DNA of 64,000 nt from Catellatospora sp. KI3 (GCF_029948125.1 NZ_JASAMB010000001.1:434001-498000), one strand, 5' to 3'. Counted from the first letter of the stretch, positions 17,836 to 25,600 are shown. The notes: generated by a model not told the origin, from the sequence alone. Program-made: numbers and translations.

Positions 17836-18240
17836 ATGACGACGGCCGTACGGCCCGCCAGCCCACCGGTCTCCGGCTGGCTGTCCTTCGCGGGCCTGCT
17901 GATCCTGCTGCTAGGCGTGTTCAACGTGGTCGAGGGGGTCTTCGCGCTCTTCAACGACAAGTACGTCGGCTACGCGGCGGGCGAGTTCTACCTGTTCGAC
18001 CGGACCGGCTGGGGCTGGGTGCACATCATCCTCGGCGTCATCCAGATCGTCGTCGGCTCGGGCATCATGGCCGGCAAGACCTGGGCGCGCGGCGTCGGCG
18101 TCGGCCTGGCCGCCCTGACCGCCCTGATCCAGATGCTCTACCTGCCGGTGTTCCCGTGGTGGTCCCTGATCAACATCGCCCTGTGCGTGCTGGTCATCTA
18201 CGCCCTGATCGTCCCGCCCCGCGGCGCGATCGGCAGCTGA
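17836..18240 (+). CDS. DUF7144 family small membrane protein
   Basis: 134 residues with four hydrophobic segments: WLSFAGLLILLLGVFNVVEGV, WGWVHIILGVIQIVVGSGIM, a third around residue 85, and a fourth near the end. This matches an actinobacterial family of unknown function annotated DUF7144. GGGAGGG at 17822-17828 is 7 nt before the ATG. It is followed by a 62-bp palindrome shared with four other sites. Confidence 0.8.
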   Translation: MTTAVRPASPPVSGWLSFAGLLILLLGVFNVVEGVFALFNDKYVGYAAGEFYLFDRTGWGWVHIILGVIQIVVGSGIMAGKTWARGVGVGLAALTALIQMLYLPVFPWWSLINIALCVLVIYALIVPPRGAIGS

Positions 18241-18267
18241 GCTCGCCCCGCGCCGGCGGCGCCTGGC

Positions 18268-18329
18268 TGCAGTTTCGGGGAAAGTGCACGAATCCGGGGC
18301 TGGATGGGTGCGCTTTCCCCGAAACTGCA
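18268..18329. repeat. 62-bp dispersed palindrome, copy 1
   Basis: Perfect 16-bp arms TGCAGTTTCGGGGAAA (18268-18283) and complement (18314-18329). It lies between the convergent DUF7144 and S15 hydrolase genes, where it can serve as a two-way terminator. Its centre diverges from the other copies. Confidence 0.9.
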
Positions 18330-18336
18330 TGATCTT

Positions 18337-19899
18337 CTAGCGGGTGGGCAGGTCGAGCCAGGACTGGCCGGAGAAGAGGACGGACCCGAGGGTGCCGTTC
18401 TCGTCCAGGTAGAAGCCGTCGTGGCCGTCGACGACCAGAGCCAGGCGGTGGCCCGCGGGCACGTCCCAGCTGGTCGCGGGGAACTTGATGTCGAGGGTAC
18501 GGGCGGCGCCGGCGGTGCCGTTCAGCCACGAACCCGGGGCGTGGGTGATCAGGCGCCCCGTACCCGCCCAGTCCACGTCGTACAGGTACGCCACCAGGGT
18601 GCCGCTGCGCTCGGTCGGGGTGAACCGGGCGTGCACCGTGGCCGCGCCCCGGATCCGGATCGTGCCGCCCGCCTCGTCGGCCTGCCACACCCCGGCGGCG
18701 TTGCGGTCCACGGCCGGGATCCAGGCCGTCGGCGGGATGCCGGTCAGCGCCTGCAGCCCGTTGGACAGCAGCACCACCCCACCGGCGGCCACCGTGTCCA
18801 CGGTGAACCAGGTACGCCGCGACCAGCCCGTCGACGGGGCGCCGCCCAGCCGGCCGGTGCCGGTCAGCCAGCTCACCTCGCCCAGGCCGTACCGGACGGT
18901 GGTGGTGTTGACCGCCGCCCAGCTCGGGTAGGACTCGACCGGGCCGCCCGTGAGCGAACGCAGCACCACCGGCGGCTCGGTGTCGATCCCGTTCGCCGCG
19001 CCCTGCAGGTAGCGGTCCATCCAGCGGCGTACCGAGGTCCACACGTGGTTGTCCAGCCCCGCCAGGCCGGTCAGCTCCGGGATGGCGTGGTCGCCCGGGG
19101 CGAACTCCAGCCGCTTCGGGCCGGTCAGGCCGGTGAAGAAGTCGGTGAGCTGGTTCGGCGGGAAGATCGAGTCGCCGTACCCGTTGGCCATCAGGATCGC
19201 GGGGTGGCTGGCGTTGATCGCGGCCAGGTACGTGCCCGCCGACCGGGCGCGGGCGAAGGACTTCACCCCGTCGATGTTGCGGTTGGCGTAGAAGTCGCCG
19301 ATCACCGTGTCGAACTCGTCGCTGGTGTCGGCCAGCAGCGCCGCCGCGCCGACCAGCAGCGCCGAGGACTGCAGGCGGCGGGTGTCCCCGCCGTAGAGCG
19401 AGGCGACCAGGTCGCTCCAGCCGCTGAGCGCGGCCACCGCCCGGATCCGGCTGTCGTGGCCGGACGCGATCAGGCTGATGCCCGCGCCGTACGACACCCC
19501 GGCCATGCCCAGGCGGGAGGCGTCGGCAGTGGTGTTGGCGACGGTCCAGTCGAGCACCCGGGACACGTCGGCGATGTCCTTGGGCCCGGCGGTGTCGACC
19601 TCGCCGCCCGAGGCCCACCACCCGCGCGGGGTGTACGACACGACCGTGTAGCCGCCCTGGGCGAGGGCGCCGGCCTGGGCCAGGTACTCCAGATCGTTGA
19701 GTCCCCAGCTGGACGGGAACACGATGGCGGGGTGCCGGCCGGGGCTGGTCGGCTCGATGACGTTGGCCTTGAGCACCACCCCGTCCGAGGCGGTGATGTC
19801 GACGAAGCGGAACCCGGTGGTCGTGCCGGCGTGGGCGGGAGCGGCCCAGCCGAACAGGGCTAGCACGACCACCGTGAAGAGGGGTAGGGATCTCCTCAC
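18337..19899 (-). CDS. Secreted CocE/NonD-type (peptidase S15) alpha/beta hydrolase
   Basis: 520 residues with a Sec signal peptide (RRSLPLFTVVVLALFGWAAPAHA, cleavage near 24). The hydrolase domain has GVSYGAG with nucleophile S136, and GDHAIPEL supplies the likely catalytic histidine. The C-terminal ~200 residues form the jelly-roll-like PepX_C domain (LVAYLYDVDWAGTGRLITHAP, LALVVDGHDGFYLDENG). Family members are X-Pro dipeptidyl peptidases, cocaine esterases or glutaryl-7-ACA acylases; substrate is not evident. The stop is 7 bp from palindrome copy 1. Confidence 0.87.
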   Translation of the reverse strand: MRRSLPLFTVVVLALFGWAAPAHAGTTTGFRFVDITASDGVVLKANVIEPTSPGRHPAIVFPSSWGLNDLEYLAQAGALAQGGYTVVSYTPRGWWASGGEVDTAGPKDIADVSRVLDWTVANTTADASRLGMAGVSYGAGISLIASGHDSRIRAVAALSGWSDLVASLYGGDTRRLQSSALLVGAAALLADTSDEFDTVIGDFYANRNIDGVKSFARARSAGTYLAAINASHPAILMANGYGDSIFPPNQLTDFFTGLTGPKRLEFAPGDHAIPELTGLAGLDNHVWTSVRRWMDRYLQGAANGIDTEPPVVLRSLTGGPVESYPSWAAVNTTTVRYGLGEVSWLTGTGRLGGAPSTGWSRRTWFTVDTVAAGGVVLLSNGLQALTGIPPTAWIPAVDRNAAGVWQADEAGGTIRIRGAATVHARFTPTERSGTLVAYLYDVDWAGTGRLITHAPGSWLNGTAGAARTLDIKFPATSWDVPAGHRLALVVDGHDGFYLDENGTLGSVLFSGQSWLDLPTR

Positions 19900-20203
19900 A
19901 GCGACCTCGCGGGGGTGTCGGCCTTGCTGCGGACAAGTTACCGAGAGGTAACCATGCTGTGCGCTAGATCACAATACCCACTGGTAACAATGGCCCACCC
20001 CGGTCACAACACCGCTGGTCACGCCGTCGCCCCGCCCCGCTTTTCAGTGACGCTGGCCTATCCAGAGGACTTTCCAACGACAGTGGCCTATCTAGAAGAC
20101 GGTTTCCCGGAATTCGTCTTCCAGATAGGCCACTGTCAATGTCAAGCCCAGCCCCGCCATGCCCGCCACGGGTCCGACCCGGGCGGGGCAGGGCGGGATG
20201 GGG
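19900..20203. other. Intergenic stretch between hydrolase and fabG-like gene
   Basis: No convincing gene. The part near 19900-19990 should hold the hydrolase promoter. The centre holds a long hairpin and a direct repeat (20054-20136, listed separately). Its AT-richness is higher than in neighbouring genes. Confidence 0.6.
20054..20136. repeat. Long hairpin with an extra upstream half-copy
   Basis: Arms of 21 nt at 20080-20100 and 20116-20136 pair with one mismatch around a 15-nt loop (20101-20115). The core is TGGCCTATCTAGAAGAC. A degenerate direct copy (TGGCCTATCCAGAGGAC, 20054-20070) sits exactly 30 bp upstream of the left arm. No T-run follows on either strand, so a plain intrinsic terminator is not the only explanation. 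Confidence 0.85.
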
Positions 20204-20962
20204 TCAGCCGCGGGGGCCGCCGGCCACGTAGATGACCTGGCCGGTGACGAAACCGGCGCCCTCGCTGGCCAGGTACGAGATCGCGTGCGCGACGTCCTCC
20301 GGGCGCCCCACCCGGCGTACCGGCGTCTCGGCCGCCCGGGCCGCCTGGAACGCCTCGAAGTCCACGCCCACCCGGGCCGCGGTGGCCGCCGTCATCTCGG
20401 TCACGATGAACCCGGGCGCGACCGCGTTGGCGGTGATGCCGAACGGGCCCAGCTCGATGGCGAGCGTCTTGGTGAAGCCCTGCAGCCCGGCCTTGGCGGC
20501 GGCGTAGTTGGCCTGGCCCCGGTTGCCCAGCGCGGACGTGCTCGACAGCGACACGATCCGGCCGTACTTCTGCTCCACCATGTACTTCTGCACAGCCCGG
20601 CTGCACAGGAACGCCCCGCGCAGGTGCACCGACATGACGGTGTCCCAGTCGTCGTCGCTCATCTTGAACAGCAGATTGTCACGCAGTACGCCCGCGTTGT
20701 TGACCAGCACGGACGGGCTGCCCAGGTGCTCTGCCACGTGGGCGACGGCGGCCTCGACCGCGGCGGCGTCGGACACGTCGGCACCGACGGCGATCGCCCG
20801 GCCCTTGGTGGCGGCGATGGCGGCGACGGTGTCGGCGCAGTTGGCCGCGTCGAGGTCGACGGCGGCGACGGCGAACCCGTCGGCGGCCAGTCGCTGAGCG
20901 GTGGCGGCGCCGATACCCCGCGCGGCCCCGGTGACGATCGCAACTCTCTGCCTGTCAGTCAT
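20204..20962 (-). CDS. Short-chain dehydrogenase/reductase, FabG-like
   Basis: 252 residues, classical SDR. Cofactor motif TGAARGIG at 11-18, NNAG at 88-91, catalytic S140, Y153 and K157 in the usual spacing, and a C-terminal GQVIYVAGG. Similar to 3-oxoacyl-ACP reductase, an NADPH-dependent step of fatty acid or polyketide synthesis. With no fatty acid genes nearby, the substrate may be another acyl or hydroxy compound. A TAAAGT box ends 6 nt before the ATG, the leaderless layout. Confidence 0.88.
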   Translation of the reverse strand: MTDRQRVAIVTGAARGIGAATAQRLAADGFAVAAVDLDAANCADTVAAIAATKGRAIAVGADVSDAAAVEAAVAHVAEHLGSPSVLVNNAGVLRDNLLFKMSDDDWDTVMSVHLRGAFLCSRAVQKYMVEQKYGRIVSLSSTSALGNRGQANYAAAKAGLQGFTKTLAIELGPFGITANAVAPGFIVTEMTAATAARVGVDFEAFQAARAAETPVRRVGRPEDVAHAISYLASEGAGFVTGQVIYVAGGPRG

Positions 20963-20968
20963 GCCCGC

Positions 20969-20974
20969 ACTTTA
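20969..20974 (-). promoter_or_regulatory. -10 box of the fabG-like gene, leaderless layout
   Basis: TAAAGT on the minus strand, 6 nt before the ATG at 20962. Confidence 0.55.
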
Positions 20975-21018
20975 ACGACCATTAACCCCCTCCCACCCCG
21001 CCCCACCCCCTCCCCCAC

Positions 21019-21055
21019 GTTGATCATGAACTTATAGCCGTGTTCGACGGCGTGT
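21019..21055 (+). repeat. 37-bp dispersed intergenic repeat, copy 2
   Basis: Matches 3269-3305 (read on the minus strand) at 31 of 37 positions, beginning GTTGATCATGAACTTAT. Confidence 0.7.
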
Positions 21056-21111
21056 CCCCACCCCACGACCGTGATCACCTCCAGCGGCGGGACCACATGC
21101 CGCCCACAAAC

Positions 21112-21136
21112 GGTGATCTCGTGCACGGAGATCACC
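21112..21136. promoter_or_regulatory. Palindrome GGTGATCTC-N7-GAGATCACC
   Basis: Perfect 9-bp arms around GTGCACG, which itself contains the palindrome GTGCAC. A related GTGATCAC occurs at 21071-21078. Possible regulator site for one of the two flanking divergent genes. Confidence 0.5.
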
Positions 21137-21264
21137 GCGCGGGGTCGAAATATGGCGCCGAAGCCAAACGTCTGCCCGCAGACGCCGATCTTGACCCGAG
21201 CGCACGCCGCTTAGCGCACACCGCTTAGCGCACCGCCGGAGCGCACCGCCGGAGCGCGTGCCTC

Positions 21265-21314
21265 GGATCTAGATGAGTTGTCGCCGCCTCCACAACCACA
21301 GCTCATCTGGATCC
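21265..21314. promoter_or_regulatory. Hairpin GGATCTAGATGAG / CTCATCTGGATCC
   Basis: 13-bp arms (one mismatch) at 21265-21277 and 21302-21314. Inside them TTGT and ACAA can extend pairing. It lies about 190 nt upstream of the DDAH gene. Terminator-like or a regulatory RNA fold; no T-run. Confidence 0.45.
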
Positions 21315-21490
21315 GCTCGTGGGACAGTCGCTCGGACGGGGACTGGGCGGGGTGGTGAGGCGGGCGTAACGTGGGCGCGGGAAGGGGTTTTCGGCCCGGC
21401 GCAACGAATCGTTGGTCGGGACACTGAAATGCGCAATAAACCAAGGTCATGCGCATGGCCGAATGGTGGTTACCACGCGTGTCCGGCCCC

Positions 21491-21496
21491 TAGCGT
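21491..21496 (+). promoter_or_regulatory. -10 box of the DDAH-rocD operon, leaderless layout
   Basis: TAGCGT, followed by 6 nt and the ATG at 21503. Confidence 0.5.
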
Positions 21497-21502
21497 TGAA
21501 GC

Positions 21503-22312
21503 ATGCAGAAGCGCTTTCTGATGTGCCGGCCCACCCACTTCGCCGTCACCTACAAGATCAACCCGTGGATGGACCCCGCCGCCCCGTACGACACCACCCT
21601 GGCCATCAGCCAGTGGGAGAGCCTCAAGGCCACGTACGAGAACCTCGGCCACCAGATCGAGCTGATCGAGCCGGTCCCCGGCCTGCCCGACATGGTCTTC
21701 GCCGCCAACGGCGGCACCGTGATCGACGGCCGGATGTTCACCGCCCAGTTCCGCCACGCCGAGCGCGCCGACGAGGGCCCGGCCTACCGCGACTGGTTCG
21801 ACCGCGCCGGCTACGAGGTGCACGACGCCAAGCACGTCAACGAGGGCGAGGGCGACATCCTGCTCGCCGGGGAGTACGTCCTGGCCGGTACCGGCTTCCG
21901 TACCGCGCACGCCTCGCACGCCGAGGTGCAGGAGATCTTCGGCCGCCCGGTGATCACCCTGCAGCTGGTGGACCCGCGCTTCTACCACCTGGACACGGCG
22001 CTGTGCGTGCTGTCGACCGGCACCGACGGCAAGCCCGCGAACATCGCGTATCTGCCGGAGGCGTTCTCTCCGGGCAGCCAGGCGGTGTTGCGCCAGCTCT
22101 ACCCGCACGCCGTGATCGCTAATATCGAGGATGCCGAGGTGCTGGGCCTCAACGCGGTGAGCGACGGGCACAACGTCGTGCTGCCCGTGCAGGCTCCGCA
22201 CCTGGCGGAGGAGTTGCGCAAGGCCGGTTACGAGCCGATCGGGGTGGACGTCTCCGAGCTGCGCCTGGCCGGCGGTGGACCCAAGTGTTGCACCCTGGAG
22301 CTGCGGTCATGA
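21503..22312 (+). CDS. ddaH: Dimethylarginine dimethylaminohydrolase-type amidinohydrolase
   Basis: 269 residues, pentein fold. Visible: DMVFAANGG at 63-71, H162 in YHLDTA, and the nucleophile cysteine (C262 or C263) in GGGPKCCTLEL. Known members hydrolyse methylated arginines to citrulline; close relatives act on arginine, some releasing ornithine directly. The 4-nt ATGA overlap with rocD and a comparable DdaH-like/rocD arrangement in mycobacteria (recalled, not checked) suggest an arginine-to-glutamate route in which this enzyme supplies ornithine or citrulline. Precise substrate is inference. Confidence 0.88.
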   Translation: MQKRFLMCRPTHFAVTYKINPWMDPAAPYDTTLAISQWESLKATYENLGHQIELIEPVPGLPDMVFAANGGTVIDGRMFTAQFRHAERADEGPAYRDWFDRAGYEVHDAKHVNEGEGDILLAGEYVLAGTGFRTAHASHAEVQEIFGRPVITLQLVDPRFYHLDTALCVLSTGTDGKPANIAYLPEAFSPGSQAVLRQLYPHAVIANIEDAEVLGLNAVSDGHNVVLPVQAPHLAEELRKAGYEPIGVDVSELRLAGGGPKCCTLELRS

Positions 22313-23529
22313 ACTCGATCGTCGATAGCCGTACCCCGTCGGCAGTGGCCGACGCCGAGCGCTGGACGGCGCACAACTACCACCCGCTGCCGGTGGTGAT
22401 CTCGGAGGCCGAGGGGGCCTGGGTCACCGACATCGACGGCAAGCGGTTCCTGGACTTCCTGTCCGGATACTCCGCGCTGAACTTCGGGCACCGGCACCCG
22501 AAGCTGATCGCCGCCGCGCACGCGCAGCTGGACCGGCTCACGCTGACCAGCCGCGCGTTCATCCACGACCAGTTCGCCGAGTTCTGTCACCGGCTGGCCG
22601 ACCTCACCGGGCAGGACCTGGTGCTGCCGATGAACACCGGCGCCGAGGCGGTGGAGACCGCGATCAAGGTGGCCCGCAAGTGGGGGTACCAGGTCAAGGG
22701 CGTGCCGGACGGGCAGGCGAAGATCATCGTGGCGGCGGACAACTTCCACGGCCGTACCACCACGATCATCAGTTTCTCGACCGACGAGGACGCGCGGGCG
22801 GACTTCGGGCCGTACACGCCGGGGTTCCAGATCGTGCCCTACGGCGACCTGAGCGCGCTGGCGGAGGCGGTCGACGACTTCACCGTCGCGGTGCTGCTGG
22901 AGCCGATCCAGGGCGAGGCCGGGGTGCTGGTGCCGCCGGACGGCTACCTGCGCGGGGTACGCGAGCTGTGCGACCGCCGCAACGTGCTGTTCCTGGCCGA
23001 CGAGATCCAGAGCGGCCTGGGCCGCACCGGCATGACGTTCGCCGTCGACCACGAGGGCGTCCGCCCGGACATGCACATCATGGGCAAGGCGCTGGGCGGC
23101 GGCATCGTGCCCGTCTCGGCCGTGGCGGCCAGCCGCGAGGTGCTGGGCGTGCTCAAGCCGGGCGAGCACGGCTCGACCTTCGGCGGCAACCCGCTGAGCT
23201 GCGCGGTCGCCATCGAGGTGATCAAGCTGCTGGAGACCGGCGAGTTCCAGCGCCGCTCGGCCGAGCTGGGCGGGCTGCTGCACGAGCAGCTGCGGGCGCT
23301 GATCGGCCGGGGCGTGACGGCGGTGCGCGGGCGCGGCCTGTGGGCCGGGGTCGACATCGACCCGTCGATCATGAGCGGGCGCGAGGCTTCGGAGCGGCTC
23401 ATGGCGCGCGGCATGCTGGCCAAGGACACCCACGGCGTGACGGTACGGCTCGCGCCGCCGCTGGTCATCGAAGAGGACGAGGTCCGCTGGGCGGTACGCC
23501 AGCTCGCCGAGGTCATCGGCGCGGCCTGA
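22309..23529 (+). CDS. rocD: Ornithine--oxo-acid transaminase
   Basis: 406 residues, class III PLP aminotransferase. PLP lysine K260 in MGKALGGG, cofactor aspartate D231 in LADEIQSGLGRTG, and EPIQGEAGV. It converts ornithine plus 2-oxoglutarate to glutamate semialdehyde plus glutamate. The ATG at 22309 overlaps the upstream stop (ATGA), so an in-frame start at 22285 is rejected. It is followed by a cluster of three palindromes. Confidence 0.93.
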   Translation: MNSIVDSRTPSAVADAERWTAHNYHPLPVVISEAEGAWVTDIDGKRFLDFLSGYSALNFGHRHPKLIAAAHAQLDRLTLTSRAFIHDQFAEFCHRLADLTGQDLVLPMNTGAEAVETAIKVARKWGYQVKGVPDGQAKIIVAADNFHGRTTTIISFSTDEDARADFGPYTPGFQIVPYGDLSALAEAVDDFTVAVLLEPIQGEAGVLVPPDGYLRGVRELCDRRNVLFLADEIQSGLGRTGMTFAVDHEGVRPDMHIMGKALGGGIVPVSAVAASREVLGVLKPGEHGSTFGGNPLSCAVAIEVIKLLETGEFQRRSAELGGLLHEQLRALIGRGVTAVRGRGLWAGVDIDPSIMSGREASERLMARGMLAKDTHGVTVRLAPPLVIEEDEVRWAVRQLAEVIGAA

Positions 23530-23954
23530 CCCGCCGACCCGCCATCCTGATCGCTGCCCGTGGTCACGACCGCCGCTCCGGCGCTCCGGCTCGCCCGGAG
23601 AGTGACCACAGGCAGCGATCTTCGCTGTTCCGCCCCGGCCGTGATCGCGACCTGCGGCCAAAAGCTCGGATTCAGCCTCCGGTAGCACCCGGAACTGACC
23701 GCAGGTAGCGATCTTCGCCCGCTAGTCCCGCCATGATCGCGGTCTGCGGTCAGAAGGCCGACCCACAGCCGCCATTCTGACCGCCAATAGCGATCACCGC
23801 CCGCCCCGCGACCACAAGAGCCCGCGCGGCACTGGAGGCCCGCGGACCACAAGAGCCCGCGGAGCGCTGGAACCCGCGCGGCGTCAGAGGGCTGGGAGCG
23901 TCAGAGGGCTGCGGGGCGTCAGACGGCTGCGGGGCGCCGGAGGCGGGCGGAGCG
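23530..23954. other. 425-bp gap between convergent rocD and PIN-like/FHA genes, filled with repeats
   Basis: No gene seen. Positions 23549-23796 hold three palindromes (listed separately). Then GACCACAAGAGCCCGCG occurs twice (23810 and 23845, 35-bp period), and GCGTCAGAGGGCTG occurs three times (23881, 23898, 23916, the last with one change). Confidence 0.7.
23549..23796. repeat. Three tandem copies of the GATCGC/GCGATC palindrome family
   Basis: Copy A 23549-23620: GATCGCTGCCCGTGGTCAC pairs with its near complement. Copy B 23642-23713 has the same outer ends (GATCGC...GCGATC) and CTGCGGCCA/TGACCGCAG inside. Copy C 23733-23796 has GATCGCGGTCTGCGGTCAGAA against TTCTGACCGCCAATAGCGATC in shorter form. 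A and B are both 72 bp. A fourth relative is the kgd terminator (55457-55517). Confidence 0.85.
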
Positions 23955-25016
23955 TTAGAAGCCGGGGTTGTTGGGGCGGAAGGCCATGGTCGGCGCCTCG
24001 CCGAGCACCGACGCCGAGTCGACGGGCCGGCTGCTGGCCAGGGCGCCGAGCCGCCCGATCTCCACCCCGGGGAACAGCTCCACGATGTCCGACACGCCGA
24101 GCTGCCGCGATGCCCCCCGGCTGAGCTGGAGCTCCCCGTCGGCAGCCCCGCCGAGCCGCACCAGTGTCCCGTTCATGCTCAGATCGGTGATCGAGATCCC
24201 GGCCTGGGTCAGCGCGACCGACACGTGCGCCCGGCTGACCTTCGCCCGCGCGTCCTCGTTCAGCCACGGCCCGAGCTGCACCCCGGTCTGCCCCTGGCCG
24301 CCGTCGGGCGCCCGGCCGACCACGACCGGTCCGGCCGCGGTGACCACGAAGCGGGTACGGATCACACCGTCGATGCGCACCGCGAGCACCTGCTGCGGCG
24401 GGCGCGGTCCGGCGTCGCCCAGCGGCGCGTCGTGCCGGGCGCAGACCGGCTGGCCGTTGCGCAGCCGCGGCACGGGCTGGCCGCTGCCGCGGCGGGCCGG
24501 GCCGAAGCTGCCGCACTCGGGGTCGGGGCAGTGCCACCAGCGGGCGGTCAGCTGGCGGCCGACCGGCGACGGGCCGGGCGGCACGGGTCCGCGCGGCTGC
24601 AGCACCGCGCCGCCCGCGCCGGGCAGCGGCGACCACACGGCGGGCAGCGCCCGGGAGATGATCGGCAGGCCGGTGAGCTCGGAGATCTCCATGACGCGCG
24701 GGGCGGCGCCGACCGCGACCTCGACGGTGCCGTCGTCGGCCCAGCGGCGCATGACCATGCGCTCGTTGGAGGTCAGGTCCTGGTTCGACAGCAGCGACTT
24801 GTCGACCACGCAGTACGCCGAGACGTGCTCCTCGCCGACCTGGCGGGCCAGGGCGTCGACCACCATCCCCAGCCGCACCAGGTTGGCGGGGCGCCCGCCG
24901 TCCAGGTCGGCGCAGTAGATCAACTCAGCCACGTCGAGGACTCCGGCGGCCAGGGCCGGGTCGGTGCCCAGCCGCCGCTCGATCGCATCCAGTACGTGGC
25001 TGACCTCGAACCTCAT
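23955..25016 (-). CDS. PIN-like domain + zinc ribbon + FHA domain protein, unknown function
   Basis: 353 residues in three parts. Residues 1-125 look like a PIN/NYN-type nuclease fold, with an acidic strand (LIYCADLDG, 32-40) and a second acidic cluster (AYCVVDKSLL); this is by eye only. Residues 160-200 form a probable zinc ribbon (C163, C168, C192, H195). Residues 215-305 are an FHA domain with G234-R235, S261-R262-x-H264 and N282-G283, the residues that read phosphothreonine. It would link serine/threonine kinase signalling to a nucleic-acid-cleaving module. A TAGGGT box lies 8 nt before the ATG. Last gene on the minus-strand envelope cluster, possibly separately transcribed. Confidence 0.7.
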   Translation of the reverse strand: MRFEVSHVLDAIERRLGTDPALAAGVLDVAELIYCADLDGGRPANLVRLGMVVDALARQVGEEHVSAYCVVDKSLLSNQDLTSNERMVMRRWADDGTVEVAVGAAPRVMEISELTGLPIISRALPAVWSPLPGAGGAVLQPRGPVPPGPSPVGRQLTARWWHCPDPECGSFGPARRGSGQPVPRLRNGQPVCARHDAPLGDAGPRPPQQVLAVRIDGVIRTRFVVTAAGPVVVGRAPDGGQGQTGVQLGPWLNEDARAKVSRAHVSVALTQAGISITDLSMNGTLVRLGGAADGELQLSRGASRQLGVSDIVELFPGVEIGRLGALASSRPVDSASVLGEAPTMAFRPNNPGF

Positions 25017-25069
25017 GACCACAGACCCTAGGTTCGCGGCGCGACCTGCCGCAACCCGCAAACGGATCG

Positions 25070-25528
25070 TCAGGCACCACTCGTCGCTGTCGGATTTGCG
25101 GCTGCGGCCGAGGTCGCGGCGCTGGTAGCGGTTCCAGGCACCGTCGGCGTGGCAGGAGTCACTGCCTTGGCGGCATCGAGCACTCGCGCTTTCTCGGTCG
25201 CGAACTCGGCGTCGGTCAGCTTGCCGCGGTCGTGCAGGTCGGCGAGCATGCTCAGCTGCTGGGCGGTGTCGGTCGGCGCGTACTTCTGCACGAACTCGCG
25301 GCTGGCCTGGTCCATCGCCTGCCGCTCCTGCGGGGTGGCGCCCGGCCTGCGGAAGATCAGGTAGATCAGGGTGCCGAAGAACGGCGCCAGGATCACCACG
25401 ACGATCCACAGGGCCTTGAGCCAGCCGCTGAGGTCGTCGCGGCGGAAGATGTCCACCACGGCGAACGCCCAGATCAGCAGGAGCGGGATGAAGATCAGCA
25501 ACAGCCAGAAGACATCCCAGAAGTCCAT
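25070..25528 (-). CDS. PLDc_N / SHOCT domain membrane protein
   Basis: 152 residues. Two membrane segments at about 5-25 and 36-58 (LLLIFIPLLLIWAFAVVDIFRR, LWIVVVILAPFFGTLIYLIFRR) match the PLDc_N two-helix anchor. A SHOCT motif (LADLHDRGKLTDAEFATEKARVL) follows at about 88-112, then an Ala/Thr-rich tail. AAGGGGG lies 5 nt before the ATG at 25528. SHOCT motifs are thought to mediate oligomerisation; role unknown. Confidence 0.8.
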   Translation of the reverse strand: MDFWDVFWLLLIFIPLLLIWAFAVVDIFRRDDLSGWLKALWIVVVILAPFFGTLIYLIFRRPGATPQERQAMDQASREFVQKYAPTDTAQQLSMLADLHDRGKLTDAEFATEKARVLDAAKAVTPATPTVPGTATSAATSAAAANPTATSGA

Positions 25529-25600
25529 GTTGCCCCCTTTTTGTGGATACCTCCTCACATTCTGGCAAGCAGGGGGCGGTTCAGCGTCGAGTTCGGCGAA

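Larger units (their letters stand above)
20963..21502. other. 540-bp intergenic stretch between the divergent fabG-like and DDAH genes
   Basis: No convincing gene; small open frames lack ribosome sites and conserved features. It holds the fabG -10 box, the second 37-bp repeat copy, a 9-bp-arm palindrome (21112-21136), two short tandem repeats (CCGCTTAGCGCA at 21207 and 21221; a 13-bp unit at 21228 and 21241) and a 13-bp-arm hairpin (21265-21314). Confidence 0.6.

Noticed and set aside
21040-21521. Small open frames of 62-82 codons in the fabG/DDAH gap
   Set aside because: No ribosome sites, composition like shadows, and they overlap repeats and hairpins.
23549-23796. CRISPR-like array after rocD
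   Set aside because: Only three units, each itself a palindrome with diverged arms, no constant direct repeat with unique spacers, and no cas genes.
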